Shown: piece by piece, positions 1 through 11,308 of the stretch | How the letters are laid out: every line of letters starts with the position of its first letter | Numbering within the stretch: the stretch's first letter is position 1 | Source of the DNA: Balamuthia mandrillaris | Lineage: Eukaryota; Discosea; Longamoebia; Balamuthiidae | DNA: 64,000 nucleotides | Assembly (NCBI GenBank): GCA_031835245.1 | Contig: JAVKOQ010000066.1 | Coordinates: 62,001-126,000 of the forward strand | Direction: 5' to 3' | The notes under the pieces: generated by a model | What the model was told of the DNA's origin: nothing | Databases searched by the model: none | What the model saw: the letters and a program-made list of their open reading frames with translations, nothing else | Translations under genes and position numbers: made by a program

Positions 1-1455
1 GAGTTTGAGGCATTGGACGATGAGGAGCTTGCAGAATGCGAAGCAGAGTTTGACGAGCACGAACTCAACTTGGCATGCACGCTCAGCCCAAAGCTGAGGT
101 AGATAATATCGGTGACGACGGTGTAAAAGTTGCTGACGGTCTCCTCCAAGGGCTGGTCGAAGACGCTGTGGGGGGAGAGGACGTGCTCGTTGGCGGCCAC
201 GATGAACTCCAACGCAAAGTCTCCCAGGTTGGTGGCCAGGTTCCGGAGCTGCGAGGGAGCTTTCTTGACGTCCACTTTGGAGATAAGGCTCTCCCAAAGG
301 CTATCCGCAGCAAACGAAGAAGCTGAAGCAGAACCAGAGGAAGAAGGTGAAGAGGAAGAGGAGGAGGAGGAAGAACCGGTTGAGCCAGAAGAGGAGCCAA
401 GAAAGCTGCCAAGAGAGAAAGAGGTTTTGGCGCGGTTGGCCTGACGACGGGTCATCGTGGTGAGACGCCACTCGCTGAAGGTCTCCATGGCGCTGATACG
501 ATCCAGCTCCTCTTTGGTCTCTGCCTCGAGGGCGTCTCGCACCATGGTTATGCTTCCGCTGCCGCTGCCTCCTTCCCCAAAGACCGAATGTCTTTTGGTC
601 AACTGAGAACCAGTGGAGGAAGAAGAAGAGGAGGAGAAAGAAGCAGAACCCGAAAAGGTTGGTGAGGAGGAAGAAGGAGAAGGAGTGGAATCTTTTCTGG
701 AAATGTTCTGTTTGCGAGGAGAGGGTGTGTCGTTGACGCTGTTGTCGTTTGCTTGGCGAGGGCTGGTCGAGTCCACGCTCTGGCCAATGACGCTGAGCAT
801 GTTGTTGATCAGCTCTTCTTTCTCTTTCTTGCCATAGTTCCTTTTTAAAACATTGTTTGTCAACATTCAATGTCGGAATGCAAGATAACAACCGTTCTTT
901 GCAAGGAGGAAGTAAAGGGAAGAGCAAGAAGAAAAAGCAGAAGAAGAAGAAGAAGAAGAAGAAGAAGAAGAAGAAGAAGAAGAAGAAGAAGAAGAAGAAC
1001 AAGAAGAAGAAGAAGAAGAACAAGAAGAAGAACAAGAACAAGAACAAGAAGAAGAAGAAGAAAAAGAAGAATAACAAGAGCAAGAATGTAGAGAGATATA
1101 CCGGAAATCAGGATACTTCTCCTTTAACAACGCAGTGACTTGCTCCGCCGTAGGGTACTGCAGCACTCCTCCCTCCCGTCCTATCTCCATTCCACCGCCT
1201 CTGGCACTGCCTATGCCTATTCCGCTGTCCGACCTCCCGGCGGCAACGCCAATAGCACCGCCACTGCTGTTGCTCCTCAAATCGTCCATGCTGGAAAGGC
1301 TGCCGGAGGGCAGGGAGAAGCGGGTTCCGCTGATGCTTCGCGTGGGCAGTTTTGGAGGTTGGTCGCTCTTGCCGAGGCTTGATCTCCTTGGAATGTGGTC
1401 GCTTGCTGGAGAGGCAGAGGAAGAAGAAGAAGAGGAAGAAGAGGAGGAAGAAGAG

Positions 1456-1493
<38 letters not shown>

Positions 1494-2896
1494 AGAGGAA
1501 GAAGAACCGGTATTGCTTCTTTCTCTTTTTCCCCTTTTTTCTCCGGAGGAGGAGGAAGAGGATGAAGAACCGGAGGAAGAGTCGGAGGGAAGATTCAGCA
1601 CACCGAGACTCTTTCGACTGCTGGTGCGAAGGTTGGATGGGGCAAAGGAACTATTATTGCTACTGGAAGAGCGAGGAGAAGAGGTGGATGAAGAGGAGGA
1701 AGAGCTTTGTTGAAGGAGATGAGCTTGTATGGCCAGCACGCAATTCTTCAAACTTTCTTTTACATCTCTACATAGTAACTCGTGTTTGGTTAGAATTAAA
1801 AAAAAGGAGGAGGAAGAGAAGGAGGAGGGAGAGAAGCAGAAGAGGAATAAAACAAAACAATAGCACAAACCGGAGAGCCACATCCAGTTGCTCCTTTCCT
1901 CTGGCATCCCCATTCAATGCTGCTTTACCGGCAGTGATAACTTGCAGCGAGACCTCCTTCAGGCTGGCCTCCTCCGCATAGAGCTTCATAAACTTGGCTG
2001 TCTCCATTAACGATGCCAGCTTTTGGGCCATCAGCTTGGCCTCCGCCACAAAGTTGTTCTTGTCGCCAGTCACAAGAATGGCCTCCACATAACGCTTCAA
2101 ACAGATGTTGGTCTCTGCAGCGACGCGAATGGTGTTGGAGAGCAGCAGTTCTTGTTCATTTACGTTGGAGACACCCATTAACATGGAAGAGGAGGAGGAA
2201 GAAGAAGAGGAAGAGGAGGAAGAAGGAGAAGAGAAGGAAGAAGAGGAGCTGCTGTCTTTAATGGTTTCGGTTAAAGAAGAGGAGGAGAGGTCCTTGCTCC
2301 TTGATATTTCGGCCAACCGCTATTGTTTGTTGTTTCGTTGTCAGGAAGTTAGCTTGATTAAAAACAGCAAAAGAGAATGAACAACAAGTCCGTACATCCG
2401 CAGCATCTACAATGGCTTTGATGGAGGCAGCCACATCTTTACACTTGTTGTTGACATCTTGTTTGGTCACAAAGTCAAAAGGATTGCTGATTGCGTTCTT
2501 GGTGCTGCCAATTAGGGCCAACACTCCGGTGCTTAACTCTCGCGCTGCTTTGCTCAACATCTTCAAGTAAACCACTTTTTCCTTTAACGTGACGGCGCAG
2601 AGAATGAGGTATTTAAGCAAGAGAAAGGAGAAGAGAAAGTGAACAAGAACGGAAGAGAATAAAACCTGTTGTGCCGTTCTGGGAGCCTGACCAACAAGGT
2701 CTATTAGAGTGGAGGTCTCCTTAGCGGCCGCTCGTGCCGCCAGAATGACGGCCTGCTCTAGGTCCTCCTGATCGCCGGGGCTCTTGACGAGGTTGGCCAT
2801 GGCTTTGACCTGCCTGGCCACGTCGGTCACCGTCTCCTTGACGTTGACACAAAACATCTCCCACGAGGGCTTCGTTCTTGAGGGGAGAGTCGTCAT
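1..2896 (-). CDS. Large helical-bundle protein (talin/vinculin-like character), N-terminal part
   Basis: I do not recognise this gene with certainty. Minus-strand exons 2666-2896, 2396-2581, 1871-2319, 1102-1767 and 840-1 join through GT..AG introns without a stop, giving about 790 residues before the left edge. The start at 2896 is the first in-frame ATG after a non-coding stretch. The first ~240 residues are Ala/Leu/Lys-rich amphipathic helices (for example AARAAAKETSTLIDLV near residue 50 and CKDVAASIKAIVDAAD near 125), in the style of talin, vinculin or I/LWEQ rod bundles. Exon 4 carries long Ser tracts encoded by GAA/GAG-type repeats. The last visible part has a conserved-looking block (ADSLWESLISK, then FALEFIVAANEH). 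A cytoskeletal adaptor is my inference. Intron 841-1101 holds an (AAG)n tract on the plus strand. Confidence 0.6.
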
Positions 2897-3737
2897 TTTT
2901 TCTTGTCAACTGCCTTTAACTTCCTTTTTATTAGATGTATGACATACCAACAGTTAAGAAAGAAGACGAACAAGCAGAACTAGAAGAGCCTGGGAAACTT
3001 AAATGGATGAAAGACAAGAAAGGAAAAGAGCAACTCGCTAAGAGTGGGTAAACCAACTTTCATACAAGTAACATACCTCTTTCTTAACCTTTTGTGTTAT
3101 ACCGACAACCTCCCTTGTGTTCGAAAGAATTGAGCACACTGTGATGTGCTCTGCTTTCAACCTGGTTTGTTCTGTTCGTCAGCAACAATTTCAAAAACTA
3201 CAGAGAAACAACGAACCAGTGAAGCCGTTGGCCGATCCCGGTTTTCCCTTTGGTTCTTTTCTTTCCTTTCCTCTTTCCTAGGTGTGCTCTAGCTTTCAGC
3301 TGCGAGACTTTTTTTGTTGTCTCTTCTTTGTGTCGCAGGGGAGTGAAGAGCGTTCTTTCTTTTTCTTTATGTATTCTCCCCCTCCTCCCCTCCTCCACCA
3401 CCGAAAAATATCAATTCCAGTCGACCGCCGCCCTTTTTTTTTCCAACCTTGTTGCTGATCCGTTCCGAAAGGCAACCAACGGGACTGTGCCACGTCATTC
3501 GTTCTGCGCCGAAACGACGCATCGCATATTTTCCTTTTATAGGTAACATAGATGTCATACTTTGCCTTTTATAGTAATTTTATGACATCAGATATCCTAA
3601 TTATAATTTTTGAGGAGTCAAATTTTCTGACTTGAAAATTTGTGAATGTTTGTTGAATAAATAAACAAAAAAAAAGAAACAAATGGAAAGTTGGCTTTAT
3701 GCCTTGTTCGTACCTGACAGGGTTAAAGTTTTTTGTT
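2897..3737. other. Intergenic region with two AT-rich inverted repeats
   Basis: This gap separates the start of the helical-bundle gene (2896) from the end of the FLVCR-like gene (3738), both on the minus strand. No coding sequence was found. It contains a perfect 9-bp inverted repeat, CAAATTTTC (3619-3627) and GAAAATTTG (3634-3642) around TGACTT, and an 8-bp pair GATGTCAT / ATGACATC between about 3550 and 3590. These could be transcription-end or promoter structures; nothing in the sequence decides between the two. Confidence 0.4.
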
Positions 3738-6203
3738 TTACGGAATAGGAAGGTATCCCTCTGTTATTTTATTGTCGTACTTGTCCCGCTTGTATTGTTC
3801 CCTGAGGAAGATCAATACAATAGCAAAGGTGGCCATTGAACCTGTTATCGCCCAGTTCTGTGAGAGAGAGAGAGCAGAGAGCAGAGAGCAGAGAGCAGAG
3901 AAGAATGTTAGCATAACAGACGATAAAATCAAGAAGGAGGAAGGAGGGAAGGAAGAAAGGATCACCATCACTTTGGGAGCAATGTAGTCCGCTGCATTAA
4001 AAAAGCAGGAAAATACAACGTTAAAAAAAAGATGAAAGAATTAAAGAAGGGTACAGGGAGAAAAAAATACCTGAGAAAATGGCTACTAGTGCTCCAAGGT
4101 TGTTCTGCATATCATCAAATAAAATATAAGAACGAGAAAAGCAGAAGAGCGAACCGAGATAAAAGCAGAAGGAAAAAAAATAAAGAAAAAACAAGGACAA
4201 GAAGGAAAGTAACTAAGAGAAGGAACGAAGAAACGGGAATGAACTTACGATGAGAGTAAGAATGCCACTTGAGGTTCCTTCTGGTACAGGATAAGTAATC
4301 TCAACCGCCATTTCATAGAAGAATGGCAGAGTCGAGTTGTAAAACAATCCAGTCAACAAAACGGACGTTGCTATCAGATAAAAGTTGTCCGAGAGCCAAT
4401 GCCAACGGTCATGTAAGTTCACCATTCCTGTAAACCTGGTTATGGAGAAAGGAGAGGTATTAGAGGAGCAAAAGCACAAGGAACACATGATTGAAAGCAA
4501 ACCAAGTCAAGGATAGAGCGGTGGCGGCCATCATGAGAATAAGAATGAGCTTGAAATGCCGTATGTGGTCTGCCAGCTTGCTTACCACCACCCCGCTGAC
4601 GATGCCAGCCAATGTTGTTATAGCTCCTAACCATGCCGCTTCATTCTAGTTTCAAAAAAGATGTAAGTAGAAAGAAAAAATTAGCAAACGAAAAAGCAGA
4701 AGGAAGGATGAGAGATTAAAGAACTAAAGAATTGAATAACAACCTGGCTGTAGCCTAAAGGACCTAACAGAGCAGACCATGAGTTATAAATACCGCCGCT
4801 GAGACCACCAACAAGAACCAACAACACGTAATTAGGATTGCAAAGAAGTTTCCACAAAGAACGCATGAGACTCATTTTCTTTCTTCCTTTTGTTATGACT
4901 TCGTTTGCTTTCTTGTTGTGCTTGTCCCCAGGAGAGAGGTTCACGTTTGCAACCTCTTCTTCTGTTTCTGTTGTGGAAGAGAATATAGTTGAAGAAGTGG
5001 ATGAAGAAGTGGTGGTGATAGAAGATGGAGAAGGCGGAGAAGGAGGCTGAGCAGGAAAGTAAATGAAGATGAGGAGAGCGACGAAAGCGGAGAGACCGGA
5101 TTGTACATAGACAAGAAGCAGAACGTCGGCAGAGTTCTTGACGAACAACCCCATCAAGAAACCCACTGTCGTTCCTAGAATGTTTGCCAAGCTGTATTTG
5201 TTTGAGTGCTCGGTTCAACAAGTAAAAAAAGAAAATACCAATAGAGAGCAGAGAAGCAAGAAAAGCGAGAAGAAAGAGAGAAGCAACAAGGAGAAATGTA
5301 ACAAAAGTAAGAAAAAACAAACCCTGAAATAGCAGTTGCAGTGGTACGTTGTCGCGGCGGAAACCACACCGCTGAAAGCTTTGGTGGAATGGCCATCACG
5401 ATAGGCCCTACCGCTGCGTTGAGAGCCTGTCCAATGATGACGAGAAAGAACGTGTCGGGACCTCTGGCTCCACAACGAATGGCCGCCCCTACCAGGTCTA
5501 CTGCTGCTCCTACCAGCACCTTTTCAAAAAAGAGGAAAAGGGCTTCAAGAATGAGAAATGAAGCATAGAGTGAAGAATAGAGAAACAAGAAGAAGGAAGA
5601 AGGAAGAAGAAGAAGAACAACAAGAAGAACAACAAGAAGAACAAGAAGAAGAAGAAGAAGAAGAAGAACAACAACAACAACAAGCAGAAGAACAAGCAGG
5701 ACAAGAAGAAGAACGAATAACAACATAAGAGAACAAGAAGAAAACAACAGGAACTGGAACAGGATCAAGAAGATGCGAAGCAGAGCGAAGAGTAGCATAC
5801 CATGGTCCGCAAACCACGAGGCCGGTCAGCTAACCACATCACCGGAAACAAAGTCGGCACGTACACTATAGCCCCAAGTCCCTATAATAAAATGACATAA
5901 AAGACAGTTACTAATTTTTTTTGAAAGGGATGAACCCCTAAAAAAAAATGATATCTTACGCACCAAAAGCAAGTTGATCATTTTGTTGTCGTGAAGATGG
6001 TACAAGTGTCGGGTCGGCACGGCGACGACGCTGTAGGTTATCCAGATGGCCGATTGTTGGATGCTGAGAAGGCTGAACACGAACAACACCCACCAACGCC
6101 GTTTGTACACCTTCCACTCTTCGTTTGGTCCCTCTGCTCCGTCTACGTTGGGGTTAAGGGCAGCCTTTTCGTCTTCATTCTTCTCTTCCGCTTCCTTCCC
6201 CAT
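3738..6203 (-). CDS. FLVCR/SLC49-family MFS transporter
   Basis: A multi-pass membrane transporter of the major facilitator superfamily. Animal FLVCR proteins carry haem, choline or similar cargo; the substrate here is unknown. Nine exons close in frame: 5964-6203, 5801-5881, 5323-5519, 4744-5191, 4503-4645, 4249-4435, 4071-4104, 3972-3991 and 3738-3857, giving 489 residues, the usual family length. The start is KRRWWVLFVFSLLS followed by QWITYS-like text in TM1, typical of FLVCR. TM3-5 include LVGAAIRC and GPIVMAIPPKLSAVWFPPRQ, then a Ser/Thr/Glu-rich cytoplasmic loop near residues 210-250. The 3862-3971 intron is a choice: the frame reads through it, but its GAGAGCAGA repeat looks intronic. 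The intron at 5520-5800 holds a (GAA)n tract, pyrimidine-rich on the sense strand. The start lies 95 bp from the divergent PCC1 start. Confidence 0.85.
5580..5715. repeat. (GAA/CAA)n microsatellite in FLVCR-like intron
   Basis: Imperfect GAA and CAA trinucleotide tract inside the intron between exons 2 and 3 of the minus-strand transporter. It reads TTC/TTG on the sense strand. Confidence 0.9.
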
Positions 6204-6298
6204 TTTTCTTTCTTCCTTCCATAATCAATACCCACGACGACATGAAAATTACCCCAAATCTTGAGTCAAGACGACATGAATTTTTTGATATTGTTTCC
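6204..6298. promoter_or_regulatory. 95-bp divergent promoter, FLVCR-like / PCC1
   Basis: The whole space between two divergent start codons is 95 bp. GACGACATG occurs at 6236-6244 and 6270-6278, and its inverse CATGTCGTC at 6298-6306 overlaps the PCC1 start codon. The same 9-mer (as CATGTCGTC) recurs at 17518-17526, 55 bp before the PIG-H start. A shared promoter is an inference from position and motif repetition. Confidence 0.4.
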
Positions 6299-6827
6299 AT
6301 GTCGTCGCGGTGAGGTTACGAAAAAAAAAAAGAGAGATGGAGAAGCAGAGAGAGCATGGAGACTCCCGAGGCAGGAACCACACGGGAGAAAACGGGGGAA
6401 GACCTATCAAGTTTCAAACATAAATAGTATGCTACATACTTCAAAAAGAGGGGAGGGGGGCTGAGATAATTTTGTTTTAAGCAGTGCATGACTCAATCTT
6501 TTGTTACTTTTTTTTTAAAGCACGTTGGAAGTGCCGTTGCTATCGGCAGAATATGCCACCATTGTTTGCAACACGCTGAAGGTGGACAAAGAACTGAAAG
6601 AGAGTATCGTGCATAGAGAACTTAGCACAGAGGACAATGTCCTGAAGATGTAAGTCTTCTTCTCTTTCTCGCTTGTGCACTTTCTCACGGTAAAAACAAA
6701 CAACAGCTCTTATGCGACAAAGGACATCCGAATGCTTCGCACGGTGGTTTCCTCCTCCTTTGACATGCTTCTTCTTTCGTTGGAGACGCTCCACGCGTTT
6801 GGCTCAACACCCGACCATTCCACATAA
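6299..6827 (+). CDS. PCC1: KEOPS/EKC complex subunit Pcc1 (LAGE3 homologue)
   Basis: A small subunit of the KEOPS complex, which makes the N6-threonylcarbamoyl-adenosine modification of tRNAs reading ANN codons; Pcc1 dimerises and binds the Kae1 subunit. Exons 6299-6309, 6521-6649 and 6707-6827 give 86 residues. The protein reads TLEVPLLSAEYATIV, then NTLKVDKELKESIV, ELSTEDNVLKISYATKD, IRMLRTVVSSSFD and SLETLHAFG. This is the full Pcc1 pattern: a VPFP-like first strand, the Ala-xx-Ile helix, the R-R/V-SSF-D-L helix and the final T-M-x-x-FG. The first coding exon is only 11 nt (MSSR) and is inferred from GTGAGG at 6310 and the acceptor at 6520; exons 2 and 3 are secure. The stop is 124 bp before the carrier start. 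Confidence 0.85.
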
Positions 6828-6951
6828 AAACAAACAACAACCAACATTTTTTTTTGTGTGCAGAGAATTCGTGACGACCCGAGTAATGGGTTGATGTGGC
6901 ACCAAAAAGAGAGAAAAAAGCGTAGCAGAAAAGAAAGAGAGGGAGAACGGC

Positions 6952-8166
6952 ATGCAAGTACCAGCGACACCCTTGTGGGTGGGCATGACAGCGGCCATGG
7001 TGTCAGAGGCGTTCTCGCATACCATCGTGGCACCCATCGAACGCATCAAGTTAGTGCAGCGGTTGCGCTGTGGTTGGGGAGAGGACATCAGCATGGCCTC
7101 GCTCTTCAAAGGGCATTCCGCAAAGCTTTGTTGCATTGGCGTGCACAATTTGGTGAAAGCCCACGTTAGCTACTTGTTAACACGGGTTTGTCTATCTTCT
7201 CTTCTTCTCTGCTTATTGTAGTTCTTTTACCTCTTCGTTCATCCTTCTTCGTTCTTCTTCTTCTTTCTTCGTTCTTTGTTGTTCTTCTTGTTTATTCTTC
7301 TTGTGGCAGCATCTCATTCGTTATTTTGTTCTTCTCGATTCCTCTTCCTGCCGCTACTAAGGGTTTTGCCATCTCTTACTCTCTTTCAAACAGTACACCA
7401 ACTTATCTGTCACCAGCAACCACTTTCTATCCTACCTGTCCGGCAAACTTGTCAGCTATCCCTTTGTGGTGCTTCAGGTGCGAATGGCATTACCCTCTGC
7501 CCCCGGCAACGAGGGCGTGTTTCAGGTGGCACAGCACATCGTGAAACAGGAAGGTTGGTCAGCTTTGTTTTGCGGGATAGGACCTTTCCTCTCGGTATGG
7601 TTTGTTTGGTCAGTGTGCAGTTCATTATTGTTTGACTTGGTTTTTTTTGACCCATTATAACACTCTCTCTCTCTCTTAAAGGCATCGTTGGTGTACTACG
7701 GAGGTTATCGGTGGATGTATGCAGCATTTCCTTCTTCCATTCCTTCGTCTCGGCCTTCCGCCACCTTCAACTCTATTGTAAAACGGAGCTTCATTGCTAT
7801 TATCGCTGCTCTCAGTACGAGATCCCTTTTGTTCTCCTTGTTTCCTCCGTTTCTCTCTCTCTCTCTCTCTCGTTATCGTTCTCTCTTCCTCTCACCCTCC
7901 CCCTTCATTTTTTCTTCCTTTCTCTTATTCTCTCTGCTACAGCCATTTATCCCATTGTCACCTTATCCCTGGAAATGGCCGCCCGCAACGTCTCCGCAGG
8001 AACCGCCATGCAAACCGTGTGCCAACGAGGGCTCAACGGCTCTCTCTACGCGGGTGCAGGTTTCCTGTTGCTACACACGCCCCTCCTGACATCGCTGGGC
8101 CATGTCTGCACGCAAGTCGTTATCCCCAGGCTTTCCATCATTCGGTTGAACTCCAACTGGGTGTAA
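6952..8166 (+). CDS. Divergent mitochondrial carrier family protein
   Basis: An inner-membrane solute carrier; the substrate cannot be read from the sequence. Exons 6952-7185, 7394-7594, 7682-7814 and 7943-8166 join in frame to 263 residues, slightly below the family's ~300. Three repeats can be traced. The first carries the clear signature PIERIKLVQ (Px[DE]x[RK] type) near residue 26. The second has SYPFVVLQVRMA followed by EGWSALFCGIGP, where FVV replaces FDV. The third has YPIVTLSLEMAA, which has lost the acidic and basic salt-bridge residues. Loss of charges in repeats 2 and 3 suggests an atypical carrier. The start ATG lies in a purine-rich leader 124 bp after the PCC1 stop, with no spare room for another exon. 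Confidence 0.8.
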
Positions 8167-8857
8167 GAAGAAAACGAAAAACAAAAAGAAAGACGCCTAA
8201 ATTCCCTCATGTAACAATGTCAGTCTGTGAACATCGTTTCTCGCCTTTTATGCCTTTCTCTTCTGTTGAAGGTTCTAAGTGATTCTCTCGGGTTTCTCCA
8301 TGCCGTCATATCAGGGGTTTCCTCCTTGTGTAGTAGCAATCAGAACTACGGTGGTGCGTGGAGCTTCGTGGATGTGTGTGTTTACTTTTTGAAAGAAAGA
8401 AAAGAAGAGAAGAGAAGAGAAGAGAAGAGAAGAGAAGAGAAGAGAAGAGAAGAGAAGAGAAGAGAAGAGAAGAGAAGAGAAGAGAAGAGAAGAGAAGAGA
8501 AGAGAAGAGAAGAGAGAGAGAAGAGAAGAGAGAAGAGAAGAGAAGAGAAGAGAAGAGAAGAGAAGAGAAGAGAAGAGAAGAGAAGAGAAGAGAAGAGAAG
8601 AGAAGAGAAGAGAAGAGAAGAGAAGAAAAAGAAAACGAGTAGCAGAAAAGTGGCAAGGCGCGCCTCAGTTGGCCACTGCAGCTTTCCCTCCTTTTTCGCG
8701 GTTGCCTTTTGTGTCGACATCATCACGTCGTCATGATTAAACTATTCCTATGAAATTTGGCGTCCCTTCGCCAATGTGCGCCATCCGGGCCAAATTTCAG
8801 GCTGCAATGTCGAAACAAAAAAACCCACCCATCAACAAAAAAAAAACGTAGCAGAAA
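8167..8857. other. Intergenic region: GAGAA block, TGTCGACA, nested inverted repeat
   Basis: No gene seen. From left to right: the GAGAA pentanucleotide block (8395-8630), a TGTCGACA palindrome at 8712-8719, and an 11-bp perfect inverted repeat TGAAATTTGGC (8751-8761) / GCCAAATTTCA (8789-8799). A competing short stem TTGGCG (8757-8762) / CGCCAA (8769-8774) is nested inside it. All precede the coiled-coil locus at 8858. Confidence 0.5.
8395..8630. repeat. (GAGAA)n pentanucleotide repeat
   Basis: About 46 units of GAGAA with one short interruption near 8515-8532. It reads open in several frames (RREEK, SSLLF) only because a 5-bp unit lacks stops. Confidence 0.95.
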
Positions 8858-9743
8858 ATGGCGGAGGCGTGCTACGTTTTTCGTGCCATGACCACTATCA
8901 CCGCCACCACGACTTCAACAACAACAACAACGCGGACAAAAACCTGCTCTTTCCCAACGAGTAGCAGCGGCACCAAGCGAAACAGCAACTCAAAGGGGGG
9001 CGTCGCTGTCGAACAACGAGTCTGTTGCGGCTGTTGTGTCTCCTCTTCCTGCGCTTGGCTTGCCAAGAAGGCACGCGACCACTGCTAAGAGAAGAAGAAT
9101 GGAAGCGGCTTCCCCTCCGGAGGAGGAGGCTCGAGGCCAAGAGAACAGAGACTTGGAGAATACTTATGCTCTTATGGCTTCGCTACCCAGCCCTAGACTA
9201 GGAGACGAAGACGCGGATACGCACCCGCCCACTTCAGCATTTTCAACGACCCTTCCTCGTCTTCCTTTTGGCGACGCCCACGGTGCTTCCTCCTGGATGT
9301 CCGCAAGCCCAAGCGCTGAGGCCCAAGTTCCGCTGCAATACGCTTTGCAAATAACCACATCGCCGCGAGACGTAACCCCTCCGCTCATGGCCGCTTAGTC
9401 TCCCAGGTCCAGCAGGATGCAGGTTGCTGCGGTGGCCACGCAAACCGAAGGACAGCCCTACAAAAGGAAGAGGCCTTCACAGCAGGAACTTCATGCGCAA
9501 GAAATGGCTGCCCTAAGACGCGAACATCATGTCCAACTGCAGGCCCTCCATGATGAGTACAGCAGACTCACCGAGAAACATCGACACCAGATCGATAACC
9601 TCACCGAGAAACATCAACAGCAGATCGAATACGTTGTTGGTTGTCGATCAGCTGTCGATGTGCTGGACACCCACAAGGAACAAGCAACTCAACTGCGCAT
9701 ACAAGTCGCGCTGCTGCAACAGGAGAAAGAACTCAGGACTTGA
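8858..9743 (+). pseudogene. Coiled-coil protein locus, frame-disrupted
   Basis: Family not recognised. Three stretches look coding but lie in different frames: from ATG 8858 (MAEACYVFRAM..., Thr-rich); 8898-9398, with ALGLPRRHATTAKRRR and an acidic segment; and ATG 9417-9743, 108 residues. The last contains a strong heptad-rich coil around residues 25-100, with the internal repeat LTEKHRHQIDN / LTEKHQQQIEY. The second stretch ends in TAG only 16 bp before the third starts. No GT..AG pair that I can see fuses them, so this is either a decayed gene or two adjacent small genes with unmodelled introns. The coil resembles the one on the minus strand at 48843-49150. Confidence 0.4.
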
Positions 9744-9980
9744 AGAGAGCTTCACACACAGCGCACCAGCACGAGTGTAAATAAAAAACACAAAGAAAGC
9801 GAGAACGAGAGCGTAAAGTAGAACTTCTAAGGTTTTTTTTCAAGGGTGTCAAAATGTAGTAACAAAGAATGTGGAAGGAGGGGAGAGGAGAGACAAGTGT
9901 TTTTGGTTTTACAGTTTCAGTGTTGTTTGGTAAAGAGGGGAGGAGGGAAAAAAATAGTTGTTACACGCAACTACCACACG

Positions 9981-10838
9981 CTAATTGAGGTGAGAGAACT
10001 GTTTGCCTTTGAGTGCGGCTGGGCGAGCACCAGCGGGGGCAGGGGCGCCAGCAGGGGCGCCCTCCCCAGACTTGGCTGCGGACAGCTTCTTGGCCCAATC
10101 CGCCGAGTCAAAGTGTTGTTTGCCCTGAAGAACAGAGGAAGGAAAAGGGAAGTGGAGTGAGCATTTTGGGGGGAGGGGGAGGGGGGGGGGTGGAGGAGAG
10201 TAGCAAGAGAGGTTCAAGAAGAAACAAGGAGAGCAAGAGAGGAGGGAAGACAGAAAAGGGAGAGAGGGGAGAACAGGAAGGAGGGGAGCGAGGAAAGAGA
10301 AGAGGAGGGGGAAAAGAGTGGGAGAGAAGAAGAGAGGGGTGAGACAAGGAAGAGAGATAGAAAGGAGAGAGGAGAAAAGAACGACAGCAGGAAGAGTGGG
10401 AGGTCGTAGAAAAAGAAGTGACACAAGGGTAGGAGGGTGGGAGACAAAGGGAAAGCAGAAAAACAAAACAAAAGGTACCTCAATACGCTTGTGAAGCATT
10501 TGGTTGATGTTCTTCTTTGGCAGCATGCCGTACTTTTCGTAGTACTCCTTCTCTTCGGGGGAGAGCTTGCTTACGTCCACCTTTTCATCAGATTAGATTC
10601 ATCAACAAAGGCATTTTTGACAGGAGATAAAGAACACATCAAAAAAAAAAAGAATTGAATAGAAAAGAAAAGAAAAGAAAGAAAAACAGGGAAAAATAAT
10701 AATAGATGAAAAGATAAGCAATAAGAAGGACACTGATGAACGGAAAAAAAACCTACACAAAGAAGAACAAAAAAAAACGCACAAATAAATCAAAAAAAAA
10801 AATCAATGAAGCATCGAGAGACGTACCGGTTGAGACAT
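9981..10838 (-). CDS. ENSA: Endosulfine/ARPP19-family PP2A inhibitor
   Basis: Endosulfines are small, mostly unstructured proteins. When phosphorylated by Greatwall/Rim15 on the Ser of an FDSxDY motif they inhibit PP2A-B55 and support mitotic entry or quiescence. Exons 10827-10838, 10479-10580 and 9981-10124 give 85 residues. The core reads SPEEKEYYEKYGMLPKK, then INQMLHKRIEGKQHFDSADW, with the predicted phospho-Ser at residue 45. Trp replaces the usual Tyr after FDSAD. The tail is Ala/Gly/Pro-rich. Exon 1 codes only MSQP, placed by the GTACGT donor at 10826. Length and motif order fit the family. Intron 2 (10125-10478) is a GA-rich tract on the plus strand. Confidence 0.9.
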
Positions 10839-11308
10839 GATGAGTGTGTGAATGAATGATTGGATGAATTGATCCTGCTACCTGCTACTTACTTTGCGGT
10901 AAAAATAATAATCTTGCAACAAAGCAAACTTTCGTCTCTCTCTCTCTCTCTTTTTTCTCTCGCAGTAACCAACAAATTGCAACAAAAAAATTTCACTCAA
11001 ACGAAAAATATTATTTTTTTCTCCGCTGGCTTCAGAAGTGCAGAATTCTCTCTGCCAACGAAATGTCCAAGAACTAGCCTTCTGCGGGATTTCTCGAAAC
11101 GAGACCTGTGTCCACCGGAATTCACCTCACTTTTGGGGGATTCAGCAAAGACGCTTTTTTTCCGCTATCCGATTCGCGTGGTAACGGGTTCAGGTAAGGA
11201 CTGGCCCGGAATAAAACTTCCGAATTTCGATGAGATTTTGAATATATTTTGATATCCCTTCCCGAAATTTTTCTTGGAATATTTTTTGTTTGTTCAACAA
11301 AAAGGAAG
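10839..11308. other. Divergent spacer, endosulfine / PIF1
   Basis: 470 bp between divergent starts. It contains a (CT)n run near 10936-10950, several TTCCGAA/CCCGAAA-like words around 11215-11270, and no supported coding sequence. Confidence 0.3.

Noticed and set aside
3250-3546. Plus-strand frame of 98 codons in the first large spacer
   Set aside because: No domain, pyrimidine-rich composition, and an opposite frame equally long; treated as chance.
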